Shown: piece by piece, positions 34,578-47,610 of the stretch
Position numbering within the stretch: position 1 is the stretch's first letter
Layout of the letters: every line of letters starts with the position of its first letter
NCBI RefSeq assembly: GCF_964204865.1
Contig: NC_135254.1
Location: forward strand, 16,931,001 to 16,995,000
Direction: 5' to 3'
Length of the DNA stretch: 64,000 nucleotides
Source of the DNA: Styela clava
Taxonomy: Eukaryota > Chordata > Ascidiacea > Stolidobranchia > Styelidae
Translations under genes and position numbers: made by a program
The notes under the pieces: model-generated
What the model saw: only the letters and a program-made list of their open reading frames with translations
Told to the model about the DNA's origin: nothing
Databases searched by the model: none

Positions 34578-37394
34578 TCAGATAGAGGCAACATCACCAT
34601 GCAGAAAATCAATTGCTAACGCGTACACAGACACGAGCCAGTCGGTGGCATCATCCCAGTTTTCATCGTTCGTCCAATACGCTATTGTATACTTTTTATT
34701 TTCACTGACTTTGCGAATTAACCCGTTGTAAAGAACAAGCGTTCCATCTAGTGACCACATATGGCATACCTTCCCTCCCACAACTGTTCCTTCCACGATA
34801 GACCTCACAGATTGTTCGCTTGGAAAATCGAGGTGTGGATAACACAGTTTCAAGCTATCTAAATCCGAATTTTTTTAAATTTCCTCATGTTTTTTTCTTA
34901 CTTTTATGTCTTGTTTTTCTTGTTGAGTTTTCTTCCTTTTTAAAATATCAACTCTAATCTCTCTTTGCTTACTCAATCTTATAATTCTCTGCCTCCTTCC
35001 ATACTTGACTGCTATAGAGAGAACTTTTTCCCGGCTTTCATCATCCATGCCCTCCAAATATGCAAGTGTATTATTTTTACAGGCCCTCATCCTACACGAC
35101 AATAAAAAACAGAGTGTAGCATTTGTAGATTTGGACTTAGATGCACTAAACATTGCCATATTTCCTCGGTATCAATGTTTTGTGATCTTGCTAAAGCGGT
35201 TTCTTGTCGCAACTTCTTTGTGATAGTAATATCAAAGTAATTTTTGTATTGCCGCTCAAGAATATCGATGGTGGCCTGTAAGCATGTAGACATCATTTCC
35301 TTAAACTTCGGGCGGCTAGGTATTTCTCTTGACTTGTTTAGCGTGGTGCTCATGGCAAGCTCGTCTCCAAATTTTTTTTTATGGGTAATAAGAATCCGAC
35401 AAGGGTCTTTTAACGTGTCCTTCAGTGCTCGAATAACATTTCGGACAATATCAATGCAATCTACATGATTCACATTGTCAGCAGCCGAAGTATAAAATTT
35501 GCGCATCAAGGGTCCTGTCAGATGTTGCCCCAAGAGTCCAAGAACTTGTAGTTGAATCCTCGCGTTGTCAGAGTTGAAATCTTCTAATAGCTTTGTCCGA
35601 ACCTCAGGCAGGGATGTAGCGCGCCGCATGTGTCGCGAGAAAGCGTCGTGATGTTCAATTAAGATGCCGGCGTTGTGGAACAGAATGTGTAGCCGGTTAC
35701 CCCTATAACGAGGAAGAACACCCCTCCGGAGTTTTAGCTCGTCCAGGAAAGCAACAAATGCACGTGCATCACACTTGCCGTCCTTGTATCAAAACTTATT
35801 GAATAAAAGAATTAAATTTGCAGCAATGCAGTCGTTCCCATGAACTTTACCTCTGGACACCTCCATCTCTTTGCGTGCAGAAGCACTGGAGTCAAGGGGA
35901 TGCAGATGGCAATTTAACACGTTTAAAGGCTTTCTCCAAATTTTTGCAACCTGGCGAAGAGCAGCATGATTTGCGGCACACCTGTCACTCATTGAATTGC
36001 TAATATTATTTATCAATCTAGATCTAATGCCTTCAAACGTAGATTGTTTCTTGAAATATACATATGTCTCTGCCATCCCCTCCGCTGTGCGGCAAATGTG
36101 GTTAGCATAATTATTAGCTGTGCCACCAGCCAACTCATCGATTGCAGCCGAAACACACACCCCGTCTTCGTTGTAAAATGAACACTATTAATATGAATGC
36201 CATCTTGTGTCTTTGCATCACACCCAAGCGTAACATCCTTTTCACGTAAAAGTGCTTCTGCTGTCTGCAACTCCGCAATTGTGCCTAATTCTCTCGCCAT
36301 GAGTTCGACCGCGCTCCTTTTCGAAATAGCTTCGGGTTTGCGACCTGCAACTCTTTCAAGCTCTTCTATTAAAAAAGGTATATTGGCTGTAGGCACTTTG
36401 TTAATTATACAGGTGAATACTTTCTGGTGAATTACTGAAGAATATTTCTTTTTAAAATGTTTCTGGCTATTCTGAGAACTAGTAAATTCCTCCACTGTTT
36501 CCTCCAAAAGTAAAATCTGATGTTCCTGCGATTCTATCTTTTTCTTCATTTAATCAATTGACTGGTTATGAATTTCCGATAATATATCATATTTTTTTCT
36601 TCTTACGTATGCCAAGTGCGTACTTTTTACGCGATGCAATTGTAATTTTAGGCACTTTAGTTCTTTGTGTAAAACGTTGCGATTTAATTTACGCTTCAGA
36701 TTTCGGATAATTCTATTTCGATTTTCAATTATTTTTATTTTCCTTTCGATGGCTTGATTTTCAACTTTGTTTGGTAATTTTACCTTTTTTAAAGAATTTT
36801 GATGTCTCTTTTGTACTTCCGTCTAAGTTGGGCATTGAAAAGAGCATAATATTTTAGTTGATTGATCATTTCTTTTTTCCTAGGTGTAAATTTTTTAGAT
36901 CTGGCTCGTGTACTAGTTGTTTCTGGTGATTTTGGTTCTAATGTGACGTTTTCAGTGAAGTGTAGCATTGAGTCCAAATAGTCATCATACAATATTGAAG
37001 TTTGAGCACTTAGATCAAGACTATAATCCACATTTTTTGTATCTGATACATGCAAAGGAACAATGATGACTCGGAAAATTTCAGTAAAGATATTGCGGAA
37101 TGCTTCTGCTTATTTGCAATCGGTTGGTCTTTTAAATTTGACTAACGTTTTTGAGACAACCCGTTTAATGCCGGCAATTAATTTTGGCGAGTTATCAGTG
37201 ATATCACGAAAGTCTTCCCACCGTTTTCTTTCAGTAGCAACCCGGCTTTTATTGCAGTTGATGTATATGAGAAGGATGTGACCGTTCCTGAGGTTGTTGA
37301 TCAACAGTAGTGTCGAATAATTTTCGAGTAGTATATTTTTCGCCACACCGGGAGGGTCTTGTTCCAATTTTCTCTTATTCTTTTTAGGGGGCAT
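34578..37394 (-). pseudogene. Transposase-like gene, broken
   Basis: Protein-coding blocks run on the minus strand from 37394 to 34578. The first reads MPPKKNKRKLEQDPPGVAKN. Then come a basic block (37055-36789), a coiled-coil-like start (36549, MKKKIESQEHQILLLEETVE) and LGCDAKTQDGIHINSVHF. The next blocks give AAIDELAGGTANNYANHIC, SNSMSDRCAANHAALRQV and LNCHLHPLDSSASARKEM, then CDARAFVAFLDELKLRRG and GLLGQHLTGPLMRKFYTSAA. The frame shifts near 36180, where one base appears lost, and a TGA interrupts at about 35789 with the same frame continuing. The last blocks (35159-34875, 34853-34578) are lysine-rich and then short. I recall related repetitive proteins from invertebrate genomes but cannot name the superfamily. 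Confidence 0.6.
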
Positions 37395-39220
37395 CTGTAT
37401 GGTAAGCTAATGCACGGCATACCACTTTAAAATGAAATAAACCTATTTGCTTACCCACGAGAGTTACACCGTTTACCGATAGAATACAGTTAAATGAGCA
37501 ATATTATCAATACTGTATACGCAACCGTAGTAGTATATATTTACGACGCAACGTATGTTGTCAGATTCAAGGTCACATCCTAATATGCGTATATTAAAAA
37601 ATTTTGTAGCGTTCATAGCAAGAAAGACTTGGAAATAATTTTTTATTTAAACTTCTCCTTATTCAAGAAAAGAGAGCATTTAATAGTATTACATTGTTAT
37701 ATGTCGAATCTTCGTGGCATCGGAAAAATTTCGCATTTCAAATTCTGGCAACTGTCAGTGCAAAAAAGATGGTCGGCGAATCGCGCAGATTCAGCCCAAA
37801 AGCTGCGGGTTTTTAGGTTGACAGTGGTTCGTTGCGGGTGATAATTAACTATGTTCTGAATATACAAGCTTCAAAAAATTGGTAAGTATCAAGTTAAGAA
37901 AGCAATATACGTATTCATATAACTTTTAAGAGTGTCCATAGTCGATATCATTAATTTGCGATACTTTGAAGTTGAAGGTAATTTTTAGAAGCTCCAAATG
38001 TTTGGAAGTTTATGCGTTAATGAAAAATTCAAATGCGAAGTCATAGTCGTGTATTTTATCTAAGTTATGTTCAATTTTTAGGAAATTCCAAGCTACTGCA
38101 TGTAATCTGTAGTGGTTTCACTCCATCTCAAGTATTGTACCTTTTACAGAAGTTTTTTCTCCACTTAACCTATAATCATAACGTCCCTATTTCTAAGATT
38201 TGTCCTCATTTTGAAGGTTTTTGTTTTAGAAAATATTTGTGTCTTTATTTCTAAGAAACATCCTTATTTTGAACGTGTGTCCTTATTTTTGGTCTTATGA
38301 ATGAATATACCGGTAAATTAAACTTTGAATTCAGTTTAGATCTGGAACTTCATGAGAGATAAAAATGAGTAAACGTAAAAACCTTTGCGGTGATGATTAT
38401 GAGAAAGAATTTAATGGCGTCAAACGAAACGAAGAATCTGGAATCCATAGGTGAAGCAGCAATTTCTGCTCACAATGCAACCCAAAAACACAAGGCTCTC
38501 CTCAAGAAAGTAAATCAAATCAATCTATAAATAACTTTTTCAAGAGTCAATGATTATACAAGGGTCGCACTGCATGAATACATTCTGTTTATTACATTTC
38601 ATTCATTGTTATCTTATTACTATGTTTCCCTGTTCTCATTTTGGGGTTCATAATGATGGCAGCCATGTCTATAATACTAAGTCTAAAAGCGTAATAACCA
38701 CCAATCTCACAGTCGAAAAAAATCGAAATTTTAGATTACATAGCAGGATATTATATTAGGGAAATTTATCACAGTAAGGCATTTCAGCTAGTCATAAACT
38801 CGTATTGTTAGAAAAATTTACGCTTACGAAAGTGACCGAGAGAAAAGATTTCACAACGAAACATGCTTATGGGGAACATTGAAATGACTATCTCAATACA
38901 TGCAAGCAGCTGGAAATTATTTCCATCATCACATCATTGAACATCCAACACTTGATATAAAAGAAAAATATTTTCAAATCATTCATGAGCAAATACCTAT
39001 TAAACAATGTAACTGAAAAAGTATTCGAAAATTGAAGCAAATGTATACGCAAAGTACTGCAGCCAAAATAATAACAACAAGTTGGACAATAGGTCTCATG
39101 GAATACGAAAACAATTGAAGAAACACAGCAGCTAAAACGAAGATTAAGATATATGTGATTACAGTCAAGTTCCCGTATCCTGAAGTATGCGTACCAAGAA
39201 ATGAGGACACCGGGACGTAG
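37395..39220. other. Intergenic, nothing recognised
   Basis: AT-rich DNA with short unrelated frames on both strands (for example 38033-38254, 38888-39232). A phrase like taagatttgtccttattttg recurs at 38197-38290. No gene is supported. Confidence 0.4.
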
Positions 39221-39556
39221 AATGTGTACCACGTTAGGGTTAGGCCATAATTTTATTCAAATTTACCTCATTTTAGTTTTATTACGAGTTCAGGGACTAA
39301 CCAAGAGAGTTTTGTAGTATTTGCACCTAAAATATGGCCTAACCTGGTTCATATATATACTATCTTCTGTTGTCCGTCATCTTGATACACGTATTTCTGG
39401 AGTAGGCTACAATGTGTACCACGTTAGGGTTAGGCCATAATTTTATTCAAATTTACCTCATTTTAGTTCTATTACGAGTTCAGGGACTAACCAGGAGAGT
39501 TTTGTAGTATTTGTACCTAAAATATGGCCTAACCTGGTTCATATATATACTATCTT
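39221..39556. repeat. Recent tandem duplication, two 146-bp copies
   Basis: Copies 39221-39366 and 39411-39556 start aatgtgtaccacgttagggt and differ at three positions. A 44-bp spacer separates them. No function is visible. Confidence 0.9.
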
Positions 39557-40812
39557 TTTTAATAATTCATAGAAATACAAATTAATATTTTAATTATTAA
39601 TGTGATCAAACACTGAATATTGAGTTATGTTAATAGTGGTATTGATGTTTATTGATGCTTTGGGAGTGGTTCTTAGCTGGGGTAAAAAGGAAATTTAGGT
39701 TCTATCACCTATACATTTTCATTATATGTGAACTGGAGCACCGATGAATTCTCAGCCACGCGACCTGCAAAATATGCATCTTTTAAACTGAAAATCTTTC
39801 GGCGACTCATTCAATATTTAGGGTGAGGCACTAAGGGCATAGCTGAAGATTTTGAAAGGGAGGGGGTTCTGAATATTTTAATTGACAAGTTAAATATTTG
39901 TTTTCAATAGTCCCGATAATCTAACTCTAAAAAGTGTTTCAAGCCACGAAAACAATATAGAAGACTTTTATTTTACGCTTAAAGGGGGGTCTGACAGATG
40001 TTTGGTCTAATATGTTATCTAACCACATGTTGAAGGTACTAGTATTTTGAGCCCGCCATATGCTGGGAAAGCAGTGGATTGTTTTTTTTTAAATATGAGT
40101 ACAAAATGTGTTGCATGCAGCTGTATAGAATTTATTTTGTCAAAAAATTCTTGAACTAATCACCTGTTGTAGACTTCTAGTGTGTAAAATAATTTATGAT
40201 ATTTTGGCTGATCCACTGCATTCTTTTGTCTCCAGATGTTTCAAAGGGTAGTAGATTTCCGTTTATATGGAAGCCACGTCAGTAGTGCTGTTGCATATGT
40301 CAAAAAAAGGTATTCTGCACTTTGCAATACTTGGCAGTTGCTTCAAATTCAGATGTTTCCGAAATCCTAGTAACAGATGCCGGAAGAACCTAGAAAGAAC
40401 AATTTCCCCGGTTCATCGGTTATTAATGACCTGAATACTGTTGGTAATTTTAGAAATAATAAATATGATCCAAGTATTTAAATGCTCAATAGGAGATATT
40501 CCCAATAAAATATACCAATGAATCAATATCCTAAACAATACTTTGTGCTATACCTGTGCTGACAGACATTTTGTCAAGCTATTAAGTTAAACATATTGGT
40601 CTGTTAGTTTACTGTTTTAAATGTTTTTTAGACATATCTTCATAAATTTCCTCTAGATGTGTTTCCATGCCAAAACCCCATCTGGTGACAGCAAATCATT
40701 CTTCAAAAGTGAGTTTCGAGCCGTCTGCAACAATTTATATTTTAGTTACGGTATTTTGAAATAAACTGCCTAGAACAATTGGAGCTTGGGCCTTGTCTAC
40801 CATCTAAGCATA
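39557..40812. other. Intergenic, nothing recognised
   Basis: No frame with a family resemblance and no repeat that I can pair within the window. Confidence 0.4.
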
Positions 40813-41638
40813 TCGTCACGCTAATAACCGAATTGCGTAAGTCATTTTTAGCAGTTTTGAAAAAAACGTAAAAAACTTCCTAATAATATTGTTATGCCCT
40901 TAGGAGTCAATAATTTGCCATAGTTCAATTTTTTGATCGTAGCCGGATTTAAGGTAAATTGTATGACGCAGGCAAGTGACGTCATAATGGCGCACTGTGA
41001 CTTAGGCAGAAATGTGTCTATGACTTGGAGACACACGCAATTTTGCAACTTTACTATATGCACCAGTTCTGAAAACTAAACATTCCAAAAACGAATGTAA
41101 TTTTTAGTATATACAATGTCTAATTCCAAAAATAGTTAATCAGTTTCAATTACATTTTTTTATGTTTAAAAATATATATTTCAATAACACGTTCGCACAC
41201 CCACCGAAATAAGACTAAGATTAAATATAAAGAATAAAACAGCAATGCACCCAATATAAAAGCCAACCAAGGTGAATTGGACTCGAACAGTGAATATCAC
41301 AAGTGCACGACTTCCCATACAGTAGTATAAATTCAAATTAATACGCGCTAAGCTAGAATCCGAGATGCAAAAACTCGAAAATACTTAGCCGAGGTTATTT
41401 TGCCTTTGTGACGTCACAATAGTCCTGCGGTAACAATGATAATTCATTATGACGAAACAATTGCACAAATGTGCATATCATACTAAATCTCCATTTTTAT
41501 GGGTTTCAGAATTCTCAAAATAAAATCTGAGTTAACAGACAGGTGCGCAGCATTACATAAATACCTATTTTATAAAAAAAACCTCAAAATCGCCAAAAAT
41601 GAATTACGCAATTCGGTTATTAGCGTGACGAATGACGA
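40813..41638. mobile_element. TA-flanked MITE, copy A
   Basis: Ends TCGTCACGCTAATAACCGAA and its inverse (ttcggttattagcgtgacga) bound about 826 bp. The interior near 40960-41040 (gtatgacgcaggcaagtgac) and 41220-41290 matches copy B at 51772-52581 in opposite orientation. The right terminus carries a small aatgacga duplication. TA flanks suggest the Tc1/mariner superfamily. Non-coding. Confidence 0.8.
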
Positions 41639-41962
41639 TATATGTATTTATTATTTACGGTATAACAGCCACTTTGACAAAGTATTATTTGAAACAAAAC
41701 TGTGAATACCTCATAAAACAAATTGGAATTAATAAAATGTAACGGTTTCAGGAGGAATATTCATGAGTTCAATAAATGTGGTGTCTTTTGCCGCAAAAGT
41801 TATTGCTATTTATCACAAATCAATAATTTAAAATCGCTCAACAAAATAATGCAAGTTTTTTGGCTTATCTAAAATTATCAATATATATATATGTTGAAGC
41901 CATATTTGAATAATAGCAATAATAGGTATCCAATTTATGTGAAAAAAGTTAATAGTGCCTCT

Positions 41963-43048
41963 TATGTTGTCATATGCATATGGTTACTTCGTATACAATG
42001 ACAGAATGAGTCTTGTAATGTTGGAATGTAACAAATAGCTCAAATCCAATAAAACACAGGTTTCATAATTTTTCAAAAGTCCGGCATTAATTAATTTCTT
42101 AACAGTATTTTCAATAAAATCAAAAACATAATCAAAATATACACAACTAATAAATATATGGCTAAGAAATTCTGGTTCTTTCCCACATAAAACACACATA
42201 TCATTTCCTGCAATATTTCTTATTTCAACTTGAAATTCAAAGTTTTCATGTAGTTTGCCAGAATATCATTATGAACATTCTCACATGCAATATTTATATT
42301 ATAATTGCGTTGAAAAATTAATCTATCCCCAGTCATAGGAATAACAATTTTTTTTATAAATAGTTTCATGTTTACCTTTTTTTTTATATCTCTACTACTT
42401 ATGTTATGTTTTCTCAAAAATTCTAATATTACTCTATACTCAATTTGAGGACAAAATCTATTTAAACATGTATTTTTAGTTCTAATCCCCCAAAATGCAC
42501 TAAGTTGTTTTCCAATATTGTATTCAACAAAGGACATACAAATATGATTGTAATCCTCATTATAATCACATTCCCTAAATTTAAAATAATCTAAGACACT
42601 AAAAATGTACATACACATTGTAAATATGGGTATGTTAATAATAGCCATTCTGCCATTGAATACGAATTTTTATATGCTTCTTTTCAATTCATTATTTTCT
42701 GGTAAAACAATTCCACGAATATTATTTTCTGTGTTTATATATATTGGGAGTGCTTCTATTGCAATTATGAAAATAATCATACTAAGCGGATCACCTTGAC
42801 GAATTCCTCTTTCAAATTTAATTTTAGGAGTCAAATATCTATTTAATATTATTCTAGCTTTAGAACCTGTGTACAATTCCCGAATCAAACTTATAATTTG
42901 TTTTCAAATCCAAATGTTTCCAACACTTTATATAGGTACTTAAACAGAGTAGGTAACTTTAACATAGGTTCTTACAGAGTCAAAGGCTTTCATGGAGTCC
43001 AGTGACAATAACTCATTTTCTCCAATAATATTTTTTTCTTGTTGATGT
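41963..43048 (-). pseudogene. L1/Tx1-like LINE, reverse transcriptase second half and C-terminus
   Basis: It starts near 43048 with NIIGENELLSLD..KAFDSV (RT block A), then GIRQGDPLSMIIFIIAIEAL (block B, 42888-42670). A linker block follows at 42648-42220, and CVLCGKEPEFLSHIFISCVY near 42199 is the Cys/His tail. Several frame breaks separate the blocks. It directly continues the LINE part at 46113-47610; the insertion between them falls inside the RT domain. Confidence 0.78.
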
Positions 43049-43069
43049 GACGACCCTTGTTTCACTTGT

Positions 43070-45650
43070 TAAATCAATGAGCATATAAACAATGAGTGGA
43101 AACTTCCAAATATTTGCTCATTAATCCATTGTGTCCTGCATTTTTTACGTCGTCCAGCTAAACGGTTCGTTGCATATGGAGAAAGCATATCGCTCGCTGC
43201 AAAAATTTGTGCTTTGCTCGCCAAATTGGCCGTATTGAGGCTTCTAATTTTTCGAATCGTGTTCGGTTTTAGGTTTCGAAGTATGGTACGTTGAAAGCAT
43301 ACTAACTATGAGCATATGCTCATTGGGAATGTGTATATATTATTCAGAAAACGTAGCTATAGCACAGAATATGAAGTCAAGTGCGGGTATTTCTAATTAT
43401 AGCATGGTATTTAGGTACATATTTATCCAGGGTGAAGCAATGGCGATAAGAAGGCCTAAATGTATGACGAACCACGGCTTCTCACAATCATAGTTTATAA
43501 GGTGCTACATACGAAGCCCCAGGGCTCCCCTATTTTAAATTACTCGGTCAGTCTGGGATATCTTGACATTAAAAACGAAGACAAAAATTCGAAGAATAGC
43601 AGGGAATCGGCTTTCCTCTCCACCTGGGTAAATATGTTAACCCCATCCTATATCAATGAATACAATGCCCCCACGTCCCCCTTTACATGGGTCGCATTCC
43701 GTTTGAGAAACTTTTTCATGCGAAACTTTTTCCACAAAAAAGCAGCACCGTCGTTTTACGGTCGCGCATTATGGTTTCGTCAAAACGATATTATTCTGTG
43801 TATTATCACTGCAGCGCAATTAACACCGTCAGACTTTTTTATCTTTACGACATGTTATCTTTTTTAGTTGGCGCTAATAATGATAAATAGGAATGCGTGA
43901 TTGTTATTCAGTAACGCGCATGTAACCATCGTTTAGGGCGTTCAAAATGAAAGAAGGGTTATAAGCTAATTTAAGGACATTCTTTTTTATTTTAATACAA
44001 ATACAGGGCGCATTAAAAGCAAAATAGAATTTATTGACAAAAATTTACAACGAGTTACGTAAAATTTACCAACGGCTATCGCCAACAGGCAGAAACGATG
44101 AATGTGAGAATTTTTCGTTTTGTTTCATTTTTGCCCATCATATTTTTCAATTTCTAATTTTGCGTAAATCGCGTTTGTAAATTTTAAAAACGTTGAATCA
44201 GATAAGCAAGGCATGTGAATAAGGTATTCTATGCAAATTTCCCGAGATATTGTGGAGAAATAATATTTTGACCACGTAGAAATGTCATTATTGCTGATTT
44301 ATTCACGTGTTAAGTATCAGTGTTTGAAACCAAAGCTGAGTTACGTGAATACTCAACAATTTGCGGAGTTTTTTAATTATTATTTAATACGAAAGTAACA
44401 CGGAAACGATATAAAATTAAAACCTAAAAATGTCAACTATCAGCTTCACAAATATCGCATCCCGGGGTCAGTAAGGATAATATTGTTCGCTTAAAATTGG
44501 GACCGTAACTGTGATACAAATCCTACACAGAAGATAAAAATCAGAATAAAATTAATTTTTGTTGTGAATGCATTCCTTAATAGTTGTCTTTAACATCTTC
44601 GCCGATATTCGTTAAAATATTCAAATAATTTTATATAAAAAAAATACGATTTTGCCCACCACTAATCACGACGCATGTAAATAATCATTGAATGACAATA
44701 AAAAATCAACTTTATTAGCATTAAATTCCAAGTAAAAGTTCCACATTTCATGCATTCGATCGGCGCTACACGCGAGCGTGTTTTTGTATATATTCACCAA
44801 AACCGTCAGAGGCGAGCTACACGTAACTGTGGAATTTCGCTGTGAACGACGCATTGTTTTTAATTTATTACCCGCCTTACGCCGTCATGAATTGAACTTT
44901 GGGTGCACTGTTTTAAAACCACCGTAATTCCCCCAACCCCGTTGGAAAAATTCTGGCTGCGCCCCTTGTCCAAGTTCTATATCTCACTATTAATTACAAA
45001 TATATAATTGCATCCAAATCAACAGTATCTATATATATATGACTATATGAAGGATCGTTAAAATTAAATAATATATATGCAAAAATCATAATTGATGACA
45101 AAATGTACTCTAAGTAATATAATAAAAAATATTTTTTTTATAAAATCAGTATTTTTAATAAGTAAACGAATAGCTTACAAAGTCCTGGCAGTCTGGGGGT
45201 TCATATGGAGCACCGAGCTATTTGGAGAGGCCGTGGTTCGCCATATATATTCAGGCTTTCCTCTCTCCCTGGATAAATATGTAAGTCCCATGTTATATCA
45301 ATGAATAAATACAGCAATAACCGCACCCCACGTGGCGACTGATTCATATTCTGTTCTGTAGCTACGTTTTCTGATATGCATTCCCAATATGCATATGCTC
45401 CAAGTTAGTATGCTTTCAACGTACCATACTTCGAAACCCAAAACCGAACACGAACCGAAAAATTGAAAGCCTCAATACGGCCAATTTCGCACCCAGCCCA
45501 GCTGAAACAAGGGATTTTTGCAGCGAACGATATGCTTTCTCCATATGCAACGAACCCTTTAGATGGACGACGTAAAAATGCAGGGTACAATGGATTAATG
45601 AGCAAATATTTGGAAGTTTCCACTCATTGTATATATGCTCATTGGTTAAA
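43070..45650. mobile_element. DNA element with 290-bp inverted repeats, inserted in the LINE
   Basis: Bases 43075-43364 and 45355-45644 are inverted copies (aatgagcatat..acaatgag, cttccaaatatttgctcatt, ttcgttgcatatggagaaag, tcgaagtatggtacgttgaa). The interior has no transposase. Pieces like the SINE tail (acatatttatccaggg) occur at about 43418-43490 and, inverted, 45225-45290. Target duplications were not resolved. Confidence 0.75.
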
Positions 45651-46112
45651 TGATGTCATGTGATATTAATGCTATATCATGTATTATTACCACTAAGGGC
45701 GCTGTGACACTGTCGATCTGTCCTTTGGTATCCTGTTAGCGTGTGCTGTGGTGTGATGTGGTTGGTACCGATACAGTGTGGTTGGTTTTCGGTTGGATTC
45801 TGGTCATGGGTGTCTCTGGGAGTGTCTCGTATTTTAGCGTTTTTGGTTGTTGTCAGGGAATTAGCTATCATTAGTACTGTTCAAAGTGTTTTATTGTGTA
45901 TATCTGTTTTCTTGCTATGTGCTGCCTTGTACTTGTCGCTTTATTGTATGCTTGTCGTTTTGTTTGGAATATTTGGTTGTGTTGAGATTGTTAATTAATA
46001 ATGGAACAAAATAGCATAAATTGAAGTGAATATTGAGAGGAAACTTGGCATCAGACCATATTGGAAGATATTCTGAACTTGGATAATTATTACATAGACT
46101 GCCGGTACGCTA
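45651..46112. other. G/T-rich insert between LINE halves, not recognised
   Basis: This strand is rich in tgtg and ttggt words and is unlike the LINE on either side. It came with, or beside, the 43070-45650 element. Confidence 0.4.
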
Positions 46113-47610
46113 CATTGACATACATCTCTAGTAATACTGAGTATTTCACTAATTCTTCTTTCTGGCATTGCAGCTTGGTTTTTGTCTATTATATTTGGTA
46201 GTAAACTTTGAATTCTATTCGCTAGAATCTTTGTGATAATTTTGTAGTCTGAATTTAATAAAGTTATTGGTCTATAGTTTTTTATTTCATCTTCTGTCCC
46301 TTTTTTGTGTATCAGTGTTATATATCCAATTTTTGAAGCATCGGGTATATGCTCTTCTTCGTACATTACTTTTATTACCAATGTGAACTCTTCTTTTATT
46401 ATGTCCCATCATTTTTTGTAAAATTCTATTCCCAGACCATCTGGTCCTGTAGTTTTTCCTTCTATAAAACTTTTTAATAGTTTGAAATATTTCATCTCTT
46501 TCTATATTTCGCTGTAATATTTCATTTTCTTCTTGTTGCAGTTTTCTCCCTGCTGTTGGTATCCTATTTAAAAATATATTCTGTAGTGTCTCATTGCATT
46601 CAACTTTACTATATAGTTCTTTGTAAAAATCTGTAACAATATTCATTTTGTCCACCAGTTTATTTTGTATTGCGCCGTTTTTGTCTTTCAATTTTCTAAT
46701 TGTTGTTTTCATATGTCTAGTTTTCAATTGTTTGAAAAGGGATTTAGTACACTTTTCGTAGTTGTGATATTTTTTTGCCGTAATCTGGATTAATAGTTTT
46801 TTATCTTTCTCTTTTGTTTTCTTGATTATTTCACTTTTTCTATTTATTTAGCAAGGTCGAAACTTTTTTTCCATCATCCAATTTCTCCTTAAGCTTTTGT
46901 AATTTTTCCATATCTCTTCTATGTTCCTCTTTTTCTGCTCTGGACATCTTAACAGAGAATTCAATTACTAGGTCTTTTATTTTATGTTTTATCTCTATCC
47001 ATCATGACACCTTAGATTCAAACAGCCATTGTAATGTTTTCCAGTTATCCCATTTATGTTTCAGTTCTATCATAAAATTATTATTTTCATAAACTTTAAC
47101 ATTGTTTTTCCAATTTCCTCTACCTCTTTCTTCCATTGTTGTATCTACTTCAACCTCAATTATGTAATTATCATGATCAGAAAAAATTGTGGGACTGCAT
47201 TCATAATCTCTAATTTTACATTCATTTTTAGTACAGTAAAATCTGTCCAATCTTGCTTAAACCATGTTGTTACGCCATGTAAGAAAGGGATTCGCATTTG
47301 TGAACCATTCAATGGAATCAGCTAACTGATACACTTCTATCATTTGATCAAGAGACTCATAAACATATTCTCTACGTGGTCTCTTATTCACATTCCCATA
47401 ACGGTCCCTATCAACATCATGTACGCAATTTGTGTCTCCCCCTAAAAATACATTGAATGATGAATACACAAAACGATATAATTTATCATAGAACACTTCT
47501 TGCGTTCTTACTACAGTTCTACATGGGGTATTTGTATTTACCAAATGTATTACCTCACCAAATATATTTATATCTGTAGCAAGTAGGCTACTCTTCCCTC
47601 CCCATCCCAT
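46113..47610 (-). pseudogene. L1/Tx1-like LINE, endonuclease and first part of reverse transcriptase
   Basis: Minus strand blocks in order: 47610-47257 has the endonuclease middle (NVFLGGDTNCVHDVDRD..., ...ANPFLTWRNNMV) and 47250-47002 its end (MDRFYCTKNE..., ...TIFSDHDNYIIEVEVD, with the SDH catalytic motif). Block 46727-46287 is the linker before RT. Block 46381-46110 starts RT (YITLIHKKGTEDEIKNYRPI, then LANRIQSLLPNII). There are frameshifts, for instance where FIEGKTTGPDG is read in another frame near 46460. The 5' end and ORF1 are missing. The RT resumes at 43048. Confidence 0.8.

Noticed and set aside
45677..45998. Overlapping frames on both strands in G/T-rich DNA
   Set aside because: Low-complexity composition explains both frames, and neither shows a known domain.
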